From Pseudophaeomoniella oleicola (taxonomy: Eukaryota; Ascomycota; Eurotiomycetes; Phaeomoniellales; Phaeomoniellaceae), in contig QWDQ01000062.1 in assembly GCA_003868215.1 (NCBI GenBank), positions 1 through 64,000 on the forward strand: 64,000 nt of DNA, written 5' to 3'. How positions within the stretch are numbered: position 1 is the first letter of the stretch; every line of letters begins with the position of its first letter. Positions 29,821 to 42,415 of this stretch are shown here, one piece after another. The notes under the pieces are model-generated. The model saw only the letters and a program-made list of their open reading frames with translations. It ran no database searches and was not told the DNA's origin. The position numbers were made by a program, and so were the translations under genes.

Positions 29821-30379
29821 TGTCGCGCACAATGTAGTACGTTTTGCTATTGATCTAGAGATCCTGATACACCAAATAATGCAAAGACTCTACAACCCGA
29901 TTTAATTGCGACCCTGCAAATGCTGTTGTCGCAAAAAGCAGTGGTGAGGTTCTTGGTGTCAACAAAGGTAAGTGGGCGGTGGTGCGTCGACATCCAATCA
30001 ACGCACGGACGGGGCGCGTCTCTAAATTTAATTAGGTGCAGGGTTCTGGGTGACCGCGTCTCCAGCCCAGCCATCGCGAATTCCGTATTGTGGAGTCTGC
30101 CCTGATTTCACTTCAACCACTCCATTTTCCATCGTAATCCTCCAAAAAACAATACTGTTTGCCTCGACGTCGCTCACTAAGACCATTGCTACAACAAGCA
30201 GTATCATATTGGTAGCTTGTTTGTTGTCTTCATCAAGTTTGGAGAGCGCATTATCGTTTATTGTGCAGCGAACTTGGTATTGGGTGACTGTCCCGTTTGG
30301 GTAGTGAAGGGAGAAGTGAAGAAACAACAATCGAAATTGAGATTGGTCGCGCTGCCCGTCTGTAGCCTACTCGATTGCA
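29821..30379. promoter_or_regulatory. Shared divergent promoter, DUO1 / nuclear protein gene
   Basis: 559 bp lie between two divergent start codons, with no gene between them. Several CGCG-containing steps occur (around 30014 and 30055), but no exact MCB (ACGCGT) site is seen. Confidence 0.5.
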
Positions 30380-31772
30380 ATGGCAACAACACCTTCAGCT
30401 GGCGCAATAGTCCACACCCCATCAACGCCTCTTCATGGTGCTGCATACGATTCTTATGAGCCTTACTCTCCCAGATATCATACGAGAGCATCCAGTCAAA
30501 GGCTTCTAAGACAAGCGCAGACCCCTGAGCCAGTGAATCGATCCGACTCTCAAGCTGAGAAGTCCCAATTCTCTACTCCTCCTTCAAATCGCGACTCTTC
30601 AAACCTTAACAGTGCTCTCTCACCGCCACAGACCGACCGCCGTTCCTCCAAGCGCAAGATGAATAACCGCGAGTTCCTACCATCGGCCGCAATTCCTGCT
30701 GAAGAACTCATGGACGAATTTGCGCCTGCCGCTCCACGGATTGCCAACGCAAATGGTCCTTCTCGCATCTCCTCATCTACCACTGCATTCCAAGACGGCA
30801 TGCTCCCCACTCCTGTCAAAACACCGCGTAAGAAACATGTCGCGAATGTGCAGGCTGCAACTCGAACACTCTTTCAAGATCAGACACAAGATCTCCAGGA
30901 GACAGCGCCAATTGCGAAGAGATCGAAGAAAACCAGGCGTTACAATGGCTTTTCTTTGGAGAGTTTCAGCGCAGAAGATGGCGGTAGCAACGCCCAAGTC
31001 CAGATCTTCACTGATTCAAGGGATCGTGTTCCTGTATTGGATGTCAGTGAGGATAACCCCTTCGTGGACCATGGACCTATTGGAGAAGGCAGTTCATCGA
31101 AAAAGCTGGCTGGTTCTTCCAAGCGGCGCAAGATCAGCGGCCAAAGACCCAAGGACAAAGATGTCGAAGAGGCTATCGAGAAGGATGAAGGAATGATTTA
31201 TGTTTTGTAAGTATGACTTCTAATTTTTTTATCTTGGTCTATGCTGATTCAACTGCAGCCGTGGCCGGAAAGTGTATCGAAAGTTCGAAAGCGACGACGA
31301 AGAAGATGAAGAGCTTGATGCTGAAGATTTTGGTCTTTTGCAACATTCAGCAGGTGACAAAGAGGCGACTAGACTCGGCCGTCCGCTCACTCGCAAGTCT
31401 ATCAAACCCACAAGGCTTTTCCAGACAGAGGCTCAAAAGCGCACTCGCGAACAAGAGAAAGAGGAAGAGGCTTTGACCGATATTGAAGATAACGACAAAT
31501 ACGAACAAGTGGGAGTCAACGATCTCGCCATTCCGAAGGCAGGATCTAGCCGTGGTGACATTGTGCCAGCTAGGTCCTTGGTCTCAAAACAGCATTCTGA
31601 TCTCGATAATGACACCAGCCATATGGCACTCAAGACTAGAGCTAAGAAGACTAGTCCTTTTGACAGTTGGAAACGTGTCAAGAGGGGTGCTACGAATGAC
31701 TCGAGTAAAGGAAAGAAACGGGCGTCTGAAGCTCTTGACGTCGACGAACATGTTAAGAAAACAAAGGCATGA
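30380..31772 (+). CDS. Uncharacterised basic nuclear protein with CDK-type sites
   Basis: Two exons (30380-31206 and 31259-31772) with a 52-nt intron give 446 aa. The junction restores GMIYVFRGRKVYRKF in frame. I do not recognise a named family. The protein is Ser/Thr/Pro-rich and largely disordered, with several basic clusters that could be nuclear localisation signals (SSKRKM, TPRKKH, KRSKKTRR, SKRRKI and a C-terminal KKTKA). LPTPVKTPRKK at about residues 146-156 contains two CDK-type sites. Other short motifs that look conserved are RRYNGFSLESF, VSEDNPFVDH, KSIKPTRLF and SPFDSWKRVKRG. The pattern of short motifs separated by disorder suggests a cell-cycle or chromatin regulator, but that is inference. 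Confidence 0.8.
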
Positions 31773-32442
31773 GTGACTTGGAAACAGTCAGCATTCGGAC
31801 AATGGTCGTTCACAGGTGCAGAAATTTGTCTGATAAACTCGATACAAGCGGTGGCGCGGTTCTGTCTACATTTCTTTGGGTTTCTGGGACGTTGAGACTG
31901 TCTTCACACGTATGTTCAAGACATCGGGATGCCTGTCTGTGGGACTCGGTCGCAATGGGACAAGCATAGGACTTGACCTGAGGTAGAGGTGGTAATACTA
32001 GGACTTCTTACAGTCAAAATTCTCACCTTCCGCTCCGCGTGTATTTGCAAAGATTGACATAAAGCTCAATTGAAATTTCTGTACTTTTAATGCCGGATTA
32101 AAAATCTGAAAAGTGCAATTGCTGTGTAGACCGTATATATGGACTGTTTGCGACCTCGAGTTGGTTTGTTTGGGCACATAAGAAAGATCGCCGCTTCCAA
32201 ATTAGGCTTAGCCGCGGTTTTCCTATCGAAAGTCCACTTGCGTTCTTGTCACCTCGCTGCGCATGTCGAAGAAGAACTCGCCCAAAACACTTCACCTCAA
32301 TCCTCACCCTACCATTCTCAAGTCCATTGCCTGTCAATTGTGAAACTTTTTAGACTCTAGATTGACAACATCGGGCAGCTTTGGGCTTTCACCTTTCAGT
32401 TTCTACCCATTTCACAGCAGTTCAAATGATCGCGCTTCCTAG
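31773..32442. other. Intergenic: NOT1 promoter
   Basis: 670 bp with no supported gene. The last 100 bases are CT-rich, as in fungal leaders. A six-codon uORF sits at its end, listed separately. Confidence 0.5.
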
Positions 32443-32446
32443 ATGA
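32426..32446 (+). promoter_or_regulatory. Six-codon uORF whose stop overlaps the NOT1 start (ATGA)
   Basis: An ATG at 32426 begins MIALPR and stops with TGA at 32444-32446. The main ATG occupies 32443-32445, so start and stop share bases in an ATGA overlap. This arrangement would let ribosomes end the uORF on the NOT1 start codon. Confidence 0.5.
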
Positions 32447-35400
32447 GCTTCCCTCCCCCTCCCCATTCTACTCAATCTTCGATTGCTTCTAGCTCGGACA
32501 GAACATCAGCTTCACGATCAGTGCGATCGCAGCAGTCTGCTTGGGGTCCACCTCCGCCGCAGCAAAGCTCTCGTCGAGGTCTGACACCTCTGACGACCTC
32601 GAATATCTCATCGATCGGCTCGGGAATTCGCAGGACTACCGCGTCGAGCAGTCCAGGGCCGCAAAGTTCGACCAACTCCCCCATCAACTCTTCCTTCTCC
32701 GCCGTTTTGAATCCGTGGAACAGGCTTGGTGGGAGCCGCAATAGCTCTACAGCTTCGCAATCCACTTCGCCCTTCACTCCCCTTCAAGCTGGCTCCCTCC
32801 AAGCACCATATTATCAATCCAATCAAAATATACCCTCTGCGAGACCAAGAGCAAATACTCCTGGACCCACGTCGCATCTGGCGTCGTCAAATATTTCAGT
32901 CAACACCTCCCAAGGAGGAGGTGGGGGTGCCGGAGGCGGTGGAGGTCCTAACCCTTCCGTACGAACCACATCGTATTCGCCAGCGCTATCGTCGACCATA
33001 GGCTCACCTACTGGCTTTTCCTTCGACAAGTCAACGATTGCACCTCCGTCGGCGTCCAGTTCCTCAGGATCGTCACTCTCCAAGATATCCATAGCACAGG
33101 TATTACTTCTATTGGATACGATTAATGAGAAAGAGGGCAAAGTGAAGTGGGATTCCAAGGCTGATCAGATTCGCAAGGTATGTCGGAAGAACACTGATAA
33201 ATGATGTGTGCTAAACTATCTCTAGCTGGTTGACTCGAACGGAATGGACGTCTTCTCCAAGTATTTCCGCCGTCTAGTGTCTGGCAATGCTGCTCAAATA
33301 TTTCCTGGCAGCAATATAAAAATTGATGGAACTTCGGGCAACTACCAATTGCTGGTAGATGAGGTGCACAAAGTGTTGAGGGACCCTGCTCAGCCATTCA
33401 AAATTATGGAAACAGTTGATACCGCAGATGGCGACGTTTTCCGTGATTTCGATCTCGTCACGTTCATAAAACACTTTCGATTAGATCCTATTGCTGAGGC
33501 AATCCTCACTGTAGCGTTTACACAGAGCTCGAGGTCAGACCTTCGCTACAAGGCCAATGCCTATTTTGGCCAGATATCGGCCAACGTTTTGCGCAGTCTA
33601 TCCCTACCGCGTGAAAACGCGAAAGAACTCAGCTCTGCCGCCCTTGCCGCTTTTGTCGAAGGCTTTGCAGTAAGCCCACCGGGCAACTATGGCGAAGAAT
33701 TTAGGTTGCGTCTCGAAGCTTCGATACGACATCGATTTGACGAATTGCGAGCGGAACTGCCAGATGAATTGTCGTCGGCTCTGCGCTTGCTTGCCATCAC
33801 GAGCCCCGCCACAATCATGATGCGTCAGCTGCAGAAGCTGGGGCCACGCGCCACATCAAGTGCTGAAGCAGTCGATGAAGTGATGTCTGCTATCGACCTT
33901 CAAAATCTTAATCCACAGGAAGTATCTAACGCTTTGTTATTCATGATCTTCTCAGCAAATTCTCGACAGTATAATATTCCGACCTTTGTCACTGCGATTC
34001 GAGCTCGGTTCCCACAGCTCAATTGGCAAGGTGTTATCGAAGGATTTGATCAACAAGGAATTTCTCCAGCAGGATTGCAGCTTGAAAGCCCCCAGCTCGC
34101 CCTATTGATAAAGGCATTGTTACCAGTTGCCAAGGACGATGAGGCTGTGGATCTTCAGATGCTGTGGGGCGGTAAGTGGCAGAATGCGAATACGCAGCTC
34201 TCCTTCCTGAAAGCTTTCCTCTTTCTGGATTCTGCAGATGTTGACATCTTGGAAATCCCGCGATTCCGCACGAGCTTCTCCATGGATACATTCGCTGGTG
34301 CATCAGATTCCATCGTGATACATGCCGAAAGAGCCTCAAAGTCGACATTCAACTCTTTGGATGCTGTAACAGCAGTATTAGATATTGTGTCCGAGGCTAA
34401 CGCCGGTGAGGTTCGAAAGATTCTGGAGCACGACCTTGCCACATTCGTCGTGTCTGCGGCTCGAGTTCCTGGAGAATGGAACGCTTTGCAACATGCTTTG
34501 ATGACAATGTCATTCAACTACTTCCTCATGAAGATGAACGAAGCTTACACGTTCGCTTTGTACGGTGCCTGGCGTCAAAACCAGGTCTGGGTTATCAACT
34601 GTCTCGTCGATGCATTCTCACAAGACCCTATGCAAACGGAACCTATCCTTGATCTTGCACAAGAGCTTGGGTGGACTGAAGAGTTATTGTCCTTGAACTC
34701 TCCCTTCGCGTTGGACCTAGCATGTCTGCTGCATAAACGCGACTCCATCGATTTCGACGAGTGGCTCCGAAAGTTTGCGGAACGGCAACCCGATATTGGC
34801 TCGTTTTTGATCAAATATCTGAGAATCAAGGCCGACGACGAGATCCGCGTGCAACGTCGAGAGCAGCCAGCCCCTCGTTCTGTGAGCTTGGCCGTCAAGA
34901 CTGTTTTCAGTCTTCTGCTTACAGCTGAGGACTACGTCACTGATGAGGAATTGTTGATGCCCATGCAAAGGATGTGTCTCGCTACCTATCCTCGGCTTGT
35001 AAATTTTGGTGAAGGTTTCGACGACCTCATTGAAGCGAATGGTGCCAACGGGAACGCGCTCCCTGAAGAGACAGACAAGCAAATGCAAGACTTGTTTGGT
35101 AAGATGTATCGTGAGGAAGCTCCAATACGGGAGATTCTCGAACTCATGAGGCGTTACAAAACATCACGTGATCCAGGTGAACAAGACCTGTTTACCTGTA
35201 TTGTCCACGGCTTATTTGACGAATATCACTGTTACCACGAATACCCAGCAGATGCATTGATGAAAACAGCCGTTATGTTCGGGGGTATCATAAATTTCAG
35301 ACTGATCTCCGGCATTCCCATGAAGGTTGGATTGGGTCTTATTCTCGACGCTGTCCGAGAACATGAACCGCACGAGTCAATGTTCAAATTCGGTGTTGAG

Positions 35401-38400
35401 GCCATTGAGCAATTGACCGGGAGACTTCCTGAATGGGTCGGCTTCTGCAGTTTACTGACGCAAATCCCAACCTTGACGAATACACCAATCGCCCAACGAG
35501 CCCACGAGATCCTCCTTGAGCAAGGGCGAGAATCCTCCGCAGAAAACACCACCAATGGCATTAACGGTCACGCACGCGGAGCCTTGGATGCTACTGATGA
35601 CGTTCCGACGATGAACAGTGTCCGTAGTTTCAGGTCTTTGCATGTTGACCCGCAAAGGAGTGGCCGCTTCGCCGATCCCTCGGAAGACACGCAAGAGAAG
35701 GTCCTCTTCATTTTGAACAATATATCAAAGGACAACTTCGACGAGAAACTTAACGAGCTTCAGAACTACCTCAAAGAGGAATACTATCAATGGTTTGCAG
35801 GGTATCTGGTTGAGCAACGTGTGAAACTTGAACCCAACTACCAGTCTCTTTACCTCGATGTCCTTGACATGATTGGCGATAAGGTGTTATACGAAGAGGT
35901 TTTGAGGGAGACTTATGTGAGCTCCGTCAGATCGCTGAACTCCGAGGCAACGATCACTTCGTCTCCCGAGAGGGCCCTTCTTCGCAACCTGGGTGGCTGG
36001 CTTGGCCTGATCACCATCGCTCGAGATATTCCCATCAAGCACAAGAACATATACTTCAAGGAACTGCTCATCGAAGGATGGCAGTCTCAAAGGCTGATCG
36101 TGGTCCTGCCTTTCACCTGCAGGGTGCTTCTCCAGGCCGCTCAATCAAAAGTCTTCAAGCCGCCGAACCCTTGGCTAATGGATATTATTGGAGTGCTACT
36201 TGAGCTGTACAGTAGGGATATCAAGCTCAATCTCAAGTTCGAAATTGAGGTACTGTGTAAAGACCTCAAGCTGGACATGAAGACATTAAAGCCATCTACT
36301 TGTATTCAAGAGCTTGAAGAGCAGGCCTTGCAAGTAGAGGATGAGTTAGCGCAGTCTGCTTTGCAAGAGTACTCCGACATTGGTGACGAGTTAGCAATCA
36401 ATGGTATTGGCCGAAACTTGCGAAGCGAGAGACTTTCGCCTGCAACGCTGATGTCGAACCTGCCAAACCTCGAGGCTATTCTAACATTCCCTACCCTTGG
36501 TAATGTGTTGGACCAGGCCGTCGTCAAAGACATCGTCACTACGGCGTTTACTCGTGCGATTGCTGAAATCATCGGGCCTGTTGTGGAGAGATCCATCACC
36601 ATCGCGTCTATTGCTACGGCGCAATCAGTCGCTAAGGACTTTGCAATGGAGATCGATGAAGAGAAGTTGCGATCCTCCGCTAGACAGATGGTTAAGTCAT
36701 TGGCGGGCAGCCTCGCATTGGTCACGTGTAAAGAGCCGCTTCGAATGAGCATTACCAATTATATGCGACGACCGCCCGAGCAAAGCGATCACGAAAACTT
36801 CCTACCCGAGGGAGTGATCATGATCTGCCTCAACGATAACCTGGACAAGGCTTGCTCTTATATTGAAAAGGCTGCAGAAGAAAAGTCGGTCTCTGAAATC
36901 GATCGACACATTGAAGGGCAGATTGAAACCCGCAGGAGACACAAGGCTACCCAACCGAATGCACCTTTCGTTGACCCGGCGCATTTCAACCGTTGGTCAA
37001 CGTTTATACCAGAGCCGTTCCGCCAAAATCCTGGTGGGCTCAACGAGCAGCAACTTGCTGTTTACAAGGATTTTGCTCCTCAGGCTCGCGGTACTGGGCC
37101 AAATCACGTGGCAAACGCATCAGCAGATTCCACAGGCAGACAGATGCCTGATGTCCTACAAGAGCCATTCACTACAATGCCCAATCTTTCTACACCGGCA
37201 GAGCAGCCTGCCATGCCGCACCAGACACCTCTTCCTCAGCAAGAACCCCGAATCCAACCAACGTTGTCTGCCAGTGCACAACCTCACATCAACGGCTACA
37301 TGGATGCATCAAACCCTCAAGATAAGATTCAGTCTTTGCTAGCTGGCTTGTCAGACGCATGCAAGACTGCAGGTGTAGACCATGTGAGAGAGCTCTCTCG
37401 CGACAGCACCATTTTCTCCGATTTTCACAAACTGCTCCAACTTCTCACCACGTCCACACGTCCCACGGGAGAGATTCTTGCTCGTTTCATTGCCGAAAAG
37501 ATCTGCACCACTATCTTCGCTGACATTGAGAATCAACTTGAAATTGAACTGATGGCTCACTTACTTTCAAAGATTTGTTCACTCTCCGACATCGTTTCGC
37601 GCGATGTCTTCCGATGGATGACCAGTCAAGAAGAAGCTCACATGTTCAACATTCCAGTCACTGTTGCGCTCGTGGATGCAGGTCTCATTGAATTCTCTCG
37701 CATCGATTTCGTTCTGACTAAAGCTCTTTCCCAGAAGAAGCTCCCTGCTCTTCAGCTTCTGTCAGATCTGATGGACCATGTGCTATTTTGCGAAGAGCCT
37801 ACTGCGCTGCGTGCTGATTTTTCCAGTGCCTTGGATGCAATGAATGCCTGGCTTGCTGAAGAGCCTGATCTTTCGCTTGCAGCTGAGATCAACAACAAGC
37901 TTCGTGCGACCGGTGTGCCGGAAACTGTAAAGCCAGTTATTGCCGATGTTGTTCGTGCGAAGCAAGACCAAATGGAGTACATCTTCAGTGAGTGGGTTGC
38001 ACTCTATCAGAACTCTGCCGCCACTGAGAGGATGTATGCCACATTCATGAAGGACTTGCATCAGAAGCAGACCATCAACAATCAGGAGGATTCCGCCATG
38101 TTTTTGCGATTGTGCATTGACGCTTGTGTTGCAGCGTTTGAACAAGAAGCACAAAACCCGATAGGTAACCTCAGCGATGCATATCTCGAGACAGATGCAC
38201 TTGCCAAGCTTGTCATCTTACTGGTCAAGCTGCAAGGCGAAACCAACGGCGCTGTCAAGAGCAAGAAAGCGACCTATCTAAAGTCATTGCTGTCCTTGCT
38301 CGTCCTTGTTGAGAACCATCATCAAGTCATGCGAGGCGAGCGTTTCAATCAACGAGTTTTCTACCGGCTGTTCTCCAGCATCTTGTGCGAGTACAACATA

Positions 38401-39594
38401 AACGGTCTTCAGCGCACTCCTGACCACCAGGACATGATGATTGTCTTCGCAGAGATCTTCTTAGCCCTTCAACCATTGTACATTCCAGGGTTCGCATACG
38501 GATGGCTAAGCTTGATCTCGCATCGTGTGTTCCTACCCGGCTTATTGAACATTGCCGAAGAAGCTGGCTGGGAACTCTATGCACAGCTTATGCAGGCTAT
38601 GATACGCTATATTTGCGAACAACTGAAGCCAGCACAGATTTCGGTCGTCTCACAAGACTTGTACCGTGGATGTTTGAGGATCTTGCTTATTCTTCATCAC
38701 GACTTCCCAGAGTTTATGGCTGAGAATCACTATCGCCTCGTCACCATTATTCCAGTTCATTGCACCCAGCTCCGAAATCTCATATTGAGCGCCTATCCAT
38801 CATCCCTTCAAGAGCTGCCAGACCCTTTCACTGGAGGCCTCAAAGTAGATCGGCTCACGGAGATGTCTAAGACTCCACCAGTCGCAGGTGACATTGAGGC
38901 TCCAGTTGAGCAGGCTAAATTAAAAGATCCCCTGGACAGGGCCCTTACTGGCGATGATGAAGATGTCGAAGATGCTGTTAGTCTGATAAAGAACGTTGTT
39001 TGTTCGCCAAAGATCAAGGAAACTGGCCTCCTCTATGAACCGATCAATGTTGACGTTGTTCTTCTGAATGCGCTCATCATCTACATCGCCGAACATGCTA
39101 TATCAGCAACCAACAAGTCAGAGCGCAAGGTCGAAGCAGGCGTTTTCGACAAGGCATCACCGCATGCTGCTTTGCTCGAAAAGCTGTGCAAAGGTCTTGA
39201 TTCTGAGGGTCGTTATCACTTCATCAATGCAATCGCCAATCAATTGCGGTACCCGAATAGCCATACACTCTACTTCTGCCATGTTATGCTTCATCTTTTC
39301 GGCATGGATGACGTTGACCAGCAAGACACAGAAGTCCGCCAACAAATCGTTAGGGTCATCCTGGAGAGGCTGATCGTGCATCGACCACATCCATGGGGAT
39401 TGCTCATTGTGTTGCTTGAACTTGACCACAATACTGCATACAGGTTCTGGGATTTGCCTTTCATCGCGGCAGCACCAGAGGTATGTGCGAGTGAATCTTT
39501 TGTGTAGCTATGACTAATCGATTTGCAGATAAAGCGTCTCTTCCATTCCTTGTCCTCGCACATCCATCAGCCTAGCCCTCGCCCACTTGCGTGA
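32443..39594 (+). CDS. NOT1: CCR4-NOT complex scaffold subunit NOT1
   Basis: Three exons (32443-33177, 33226-39480 and 39529-39594) with introns of about 48 nt give 2351 aa, in the size range of fungal Not1/Cdc39. The first 210 residues are Ser/Pro/Gly-rich and disordered. The helical scaffold follows, starting at ISIAQVLLLLDTINEKEGKV; it carries HEAT-like blocks and the central MIF4G-like region that holds Caf1/Ccr4. The C-terminal NOT1 domain is recognisable by DLYRGCLRILLILHHDFPEF, CTQLRNLILSAYP and SEGRYHFINAIANQLRYPNS. The last exon adds the tail IKRLFHSLSSHIHQPSPRP. The protein organises mRNA deadenylation and translational repression in the cytoplasm and also acts in the nucleus. No internal break is seen. 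Confidence 0.96.
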
Positions 39595-40380
39595 GCTAAA
39601 AGATTCCATGTGCATACGCCACAAACGATGAATCCTAGTCAAGTGTCGATATGAAGGAGCTATGTCAGTCTTAACGTCAAGATACGGCGGGCGCGTTTAG
39701 CAATACCACATTTATCTTCGGAATTTTTATTGTTTTAAGCAGATCGCAATTTGTCCAAAGCATCATCAAGGTGTCCGGGGCATTATGCGAGACCAGATTT
39801 TCTCAAAAGTTACTTGCAAAGGCGTCGAATAACCGGGGGAATGTACCATAATGAAGAAGAGAGCAAGTTCATGTCCTCACGAGCTTTGATGGATGATGGC
39901 ATTTGTTCTACTATCATTACAACCTAGCTTGGTAGCTATGACTGCCGGACTGGCTCTCAGATGCTGGCATGTAGGATAAATACACATAGTTACTGTATAT
40001 TAATAATCTCACTTTTCCAGAATCAGTTCCTGTCCCTATCGCTGAGATTAATGAAATGGACATTTGTCTCTGATTTGGGAGAATATGCATGAACATGGAA
40101 GTAATTACTGCCCAGTAGCTTAACCTAAGCATGTGAAAAGGACGTCACCGGTCCAAGACAAGTTGCGACATTCATTATGATCTCCAACTCAAGACTGTAG
40201 TAACTTAGCACATTATTTGCCTATGGTGGTATTAGCAACGCAAACCTCTGATCACCACCTGTCTAATACTACTTCTTGCAGCTCCATTGGTCTCATGTCT
40301 CTACTACATTATACGGATTGAACACGGGTGGCGCAGACGAGATGGCGCGGAAACTACAGTTTTCGCCAATCCGGTCTCTG
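39595..40380. other. Intergenic between NOT1 and seipin genes
   Basis: About 790 bp without a supported gene. It is AT-rich around 39700-40000 and should contain the NOT1 3' UTR and the seipin promoter. Confidence 0.5.
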
Positions 40381-42050
40381 ATGGCAGATGAGCAGGATGA
40401 AAATGATAGTGTGGCTGGTCTTGTCAAAGGGGCTGCCAGAAGATTAATTGCACGTCAAATACCATGCCAGCTTGACGATATCTGCTGACCAGTGATCAAC
40501 AGTCGCTGTCCGTGGCTCCGTTTCGAGTGGCCGTCTCCAAACCTGCGCAGAAGCTATATTTGACCTCGGCCTTCTTCTTCATCGCGTCGGTCGTCCTACT
40601 GACGGTATCCTCCATCGCATACTCTATATTCTACTACAATTACATACCTCAAATCAGTCTGGACCAAGTGGTACATTTACAGTTCGGGTAGGAGCAGCAC
40701 ACCATCCTTTGTGAATGAGCACTCAATTAATCAGCCGGTAGGGATAACATCTATCCATATGGCATCGCAACCCTTCCGCCTCATGTTCTCACTACGAACC
40801 AGCCATACGATGTCTATGTTACGCTTGGGCTCCCGAGGACTCCTCAAAACCTTGAGGCAGGAAATTTCATGATTGACCTGCAGCTTCTTTCTTCGTCTCC
40901 TGCAGACCAAGCAGCTTCTTCAACGAAACCCCTGTCATCCATGCTCACCTTGAAGGACCATACACTGGTGGCGCATTCTCGACGCCCAACAATTCTCCCG
41001 CAGCCTACTCACTCTCTTGTCTCATTAGTTGATACCCTTTTCCTCCGCCTTCCTTGGTCAATCATAACATACCCTTTACACCCTTTCCGTAAGACATCAA
41101 TTCTGACCCTGGGATCCGATGATCTTGAGATCCCAATGTTCGAGGGTATTGCTTTCGATACCCGTTCGAGTGTAATACCCGGCTACACTCGTCTCGAGCT
41201 GCACACCTTGAAACATGTGCAGACCCTCCAAGTGTACAACGCCGCAGTGCACTTCCGCGCAAAGTTCACCGGAATGAAATACATAGTTTACAACTACCGT
41301 GTAATCTCATTTCTTGTGTTCACGAGTCTCTTCTACGGCACATCTGTCGCAACTATGTCATTCGCCTGGTTCTTGGTTAGCTTGGTCTTCTGGATAAGAC
41401 GGGATTCGACCTCTGAAGGCCCCAAACCGCAAAAGAAGCTCGAGTCCGACCCGTCAGACACTCTGTTGACCAACGATTCCGCAATCAAGGGTGAACCAGA
41501 GCCTTCCTCGGACCAACTCCCTGCTTCCATCCCGAGCCAAAAGGATGCAAGCGGTGGTATTGCATCGCGTATAAAATCCGAACCACTCGACGAATCCTTT
41601 ACCCGCACCTCGCAAATCGCTCCACTCGATGCAGCAGCAGCACTACCCTCGGACTCGGAAGACGCAACCAGAACCCACACACCTGCCGGAAGCACCGACC
41701 TGTCCACCTGGAACGATCGGCATGCGACAGATACCCCGTCGTACTCTTCTGCATTGGATCGTACATCATCGAACACCCGTGCCATCACAGAGAGAAGACC
41801 GTCTTCCAAAGCGGATACGGCGGCTGACAGCGACGATGACGTAGAAGACGCTGATGCTGATGCCAGACGAGGAAGAGATGTCGGTTTCGACTCCGGGATC
41901 GGAACCAGTGTTGCGGGCGATGCTGGGACAAGTGCTAGGGAGTGGGAGGGTGAGAGTGGGACATGGGGGAGGAGTACGGGAAGGAGGGCCGGAAGTGAAG
42001 GCGACGGTCAGGGAGAATTGTGGAGGAGGAGTAGGTCTTTTGAGGAATGA
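40381..42050 (+). CDS. Seipin
   Basis: The model uses exons 40381-40422, 40503-40687 and 40742-42050, giving 511 aa. The last two exons are firm: the 54-nt intron rejoins VVHLQFGDNIYPYGIATLP. The first exon (MADEQDENDSVAGL) is a best guess, because its donor would be a weak GTCAAA. An upstream exon is needed, since the frame before SLSVAPFRVAV is closed without an ATG. Two membrane segments are visible, AFFFIASVVLLTVSSIAY near the N-terminus and VISFLVFTSLFYG after the lumenal domain. The lumenal beta-sandwich lies between them and contains PYDVYVTLGLPRTPQNLEAG. The C-terminal 190 residues are long, acidic and disordered. Seipin forms ER oligomers at lipid-droplet contact sites and controls droplet birth. 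Confidence 0.88.
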
Positions 42051-42415
42051 ATGCAGCATACTTGCATTGTCTTGTGTGTGTAAAGGTAATGTTGAGGCTT
42101 GGAGTTGGAAGGAAGGCTTACGATATGAGATACCCATTTTGCGCACCTTTTTTTTAAATTTTTTATCTAGTCCATTACTGAATGGAATTTCATCGATCTG
42201 TTCGATGTCGAATCATACATACATCAAAGTGTTGTGATTCCACAACCATGAAGTTCATACTCCTTGAAACGTTGCCAGTCGTTCCCCTTTTCAAATTCCT
42301 CCGTTGATAATCATAGCACGAGCATCACATCCGGTCTTGTCCGTAGCCAATGGATACCCAGCAACCACAAAACTGTCCGAGTTCCCCGTCGATTCGTACC
42401 TTTGCGCCATATCGC
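42051..42415. other. Convergent intergenic region
   Basis: 365 bp between the stops of seipin and the helicase gene, holding both 3' flanks; nothing else is seen. Confidence 0.6.
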
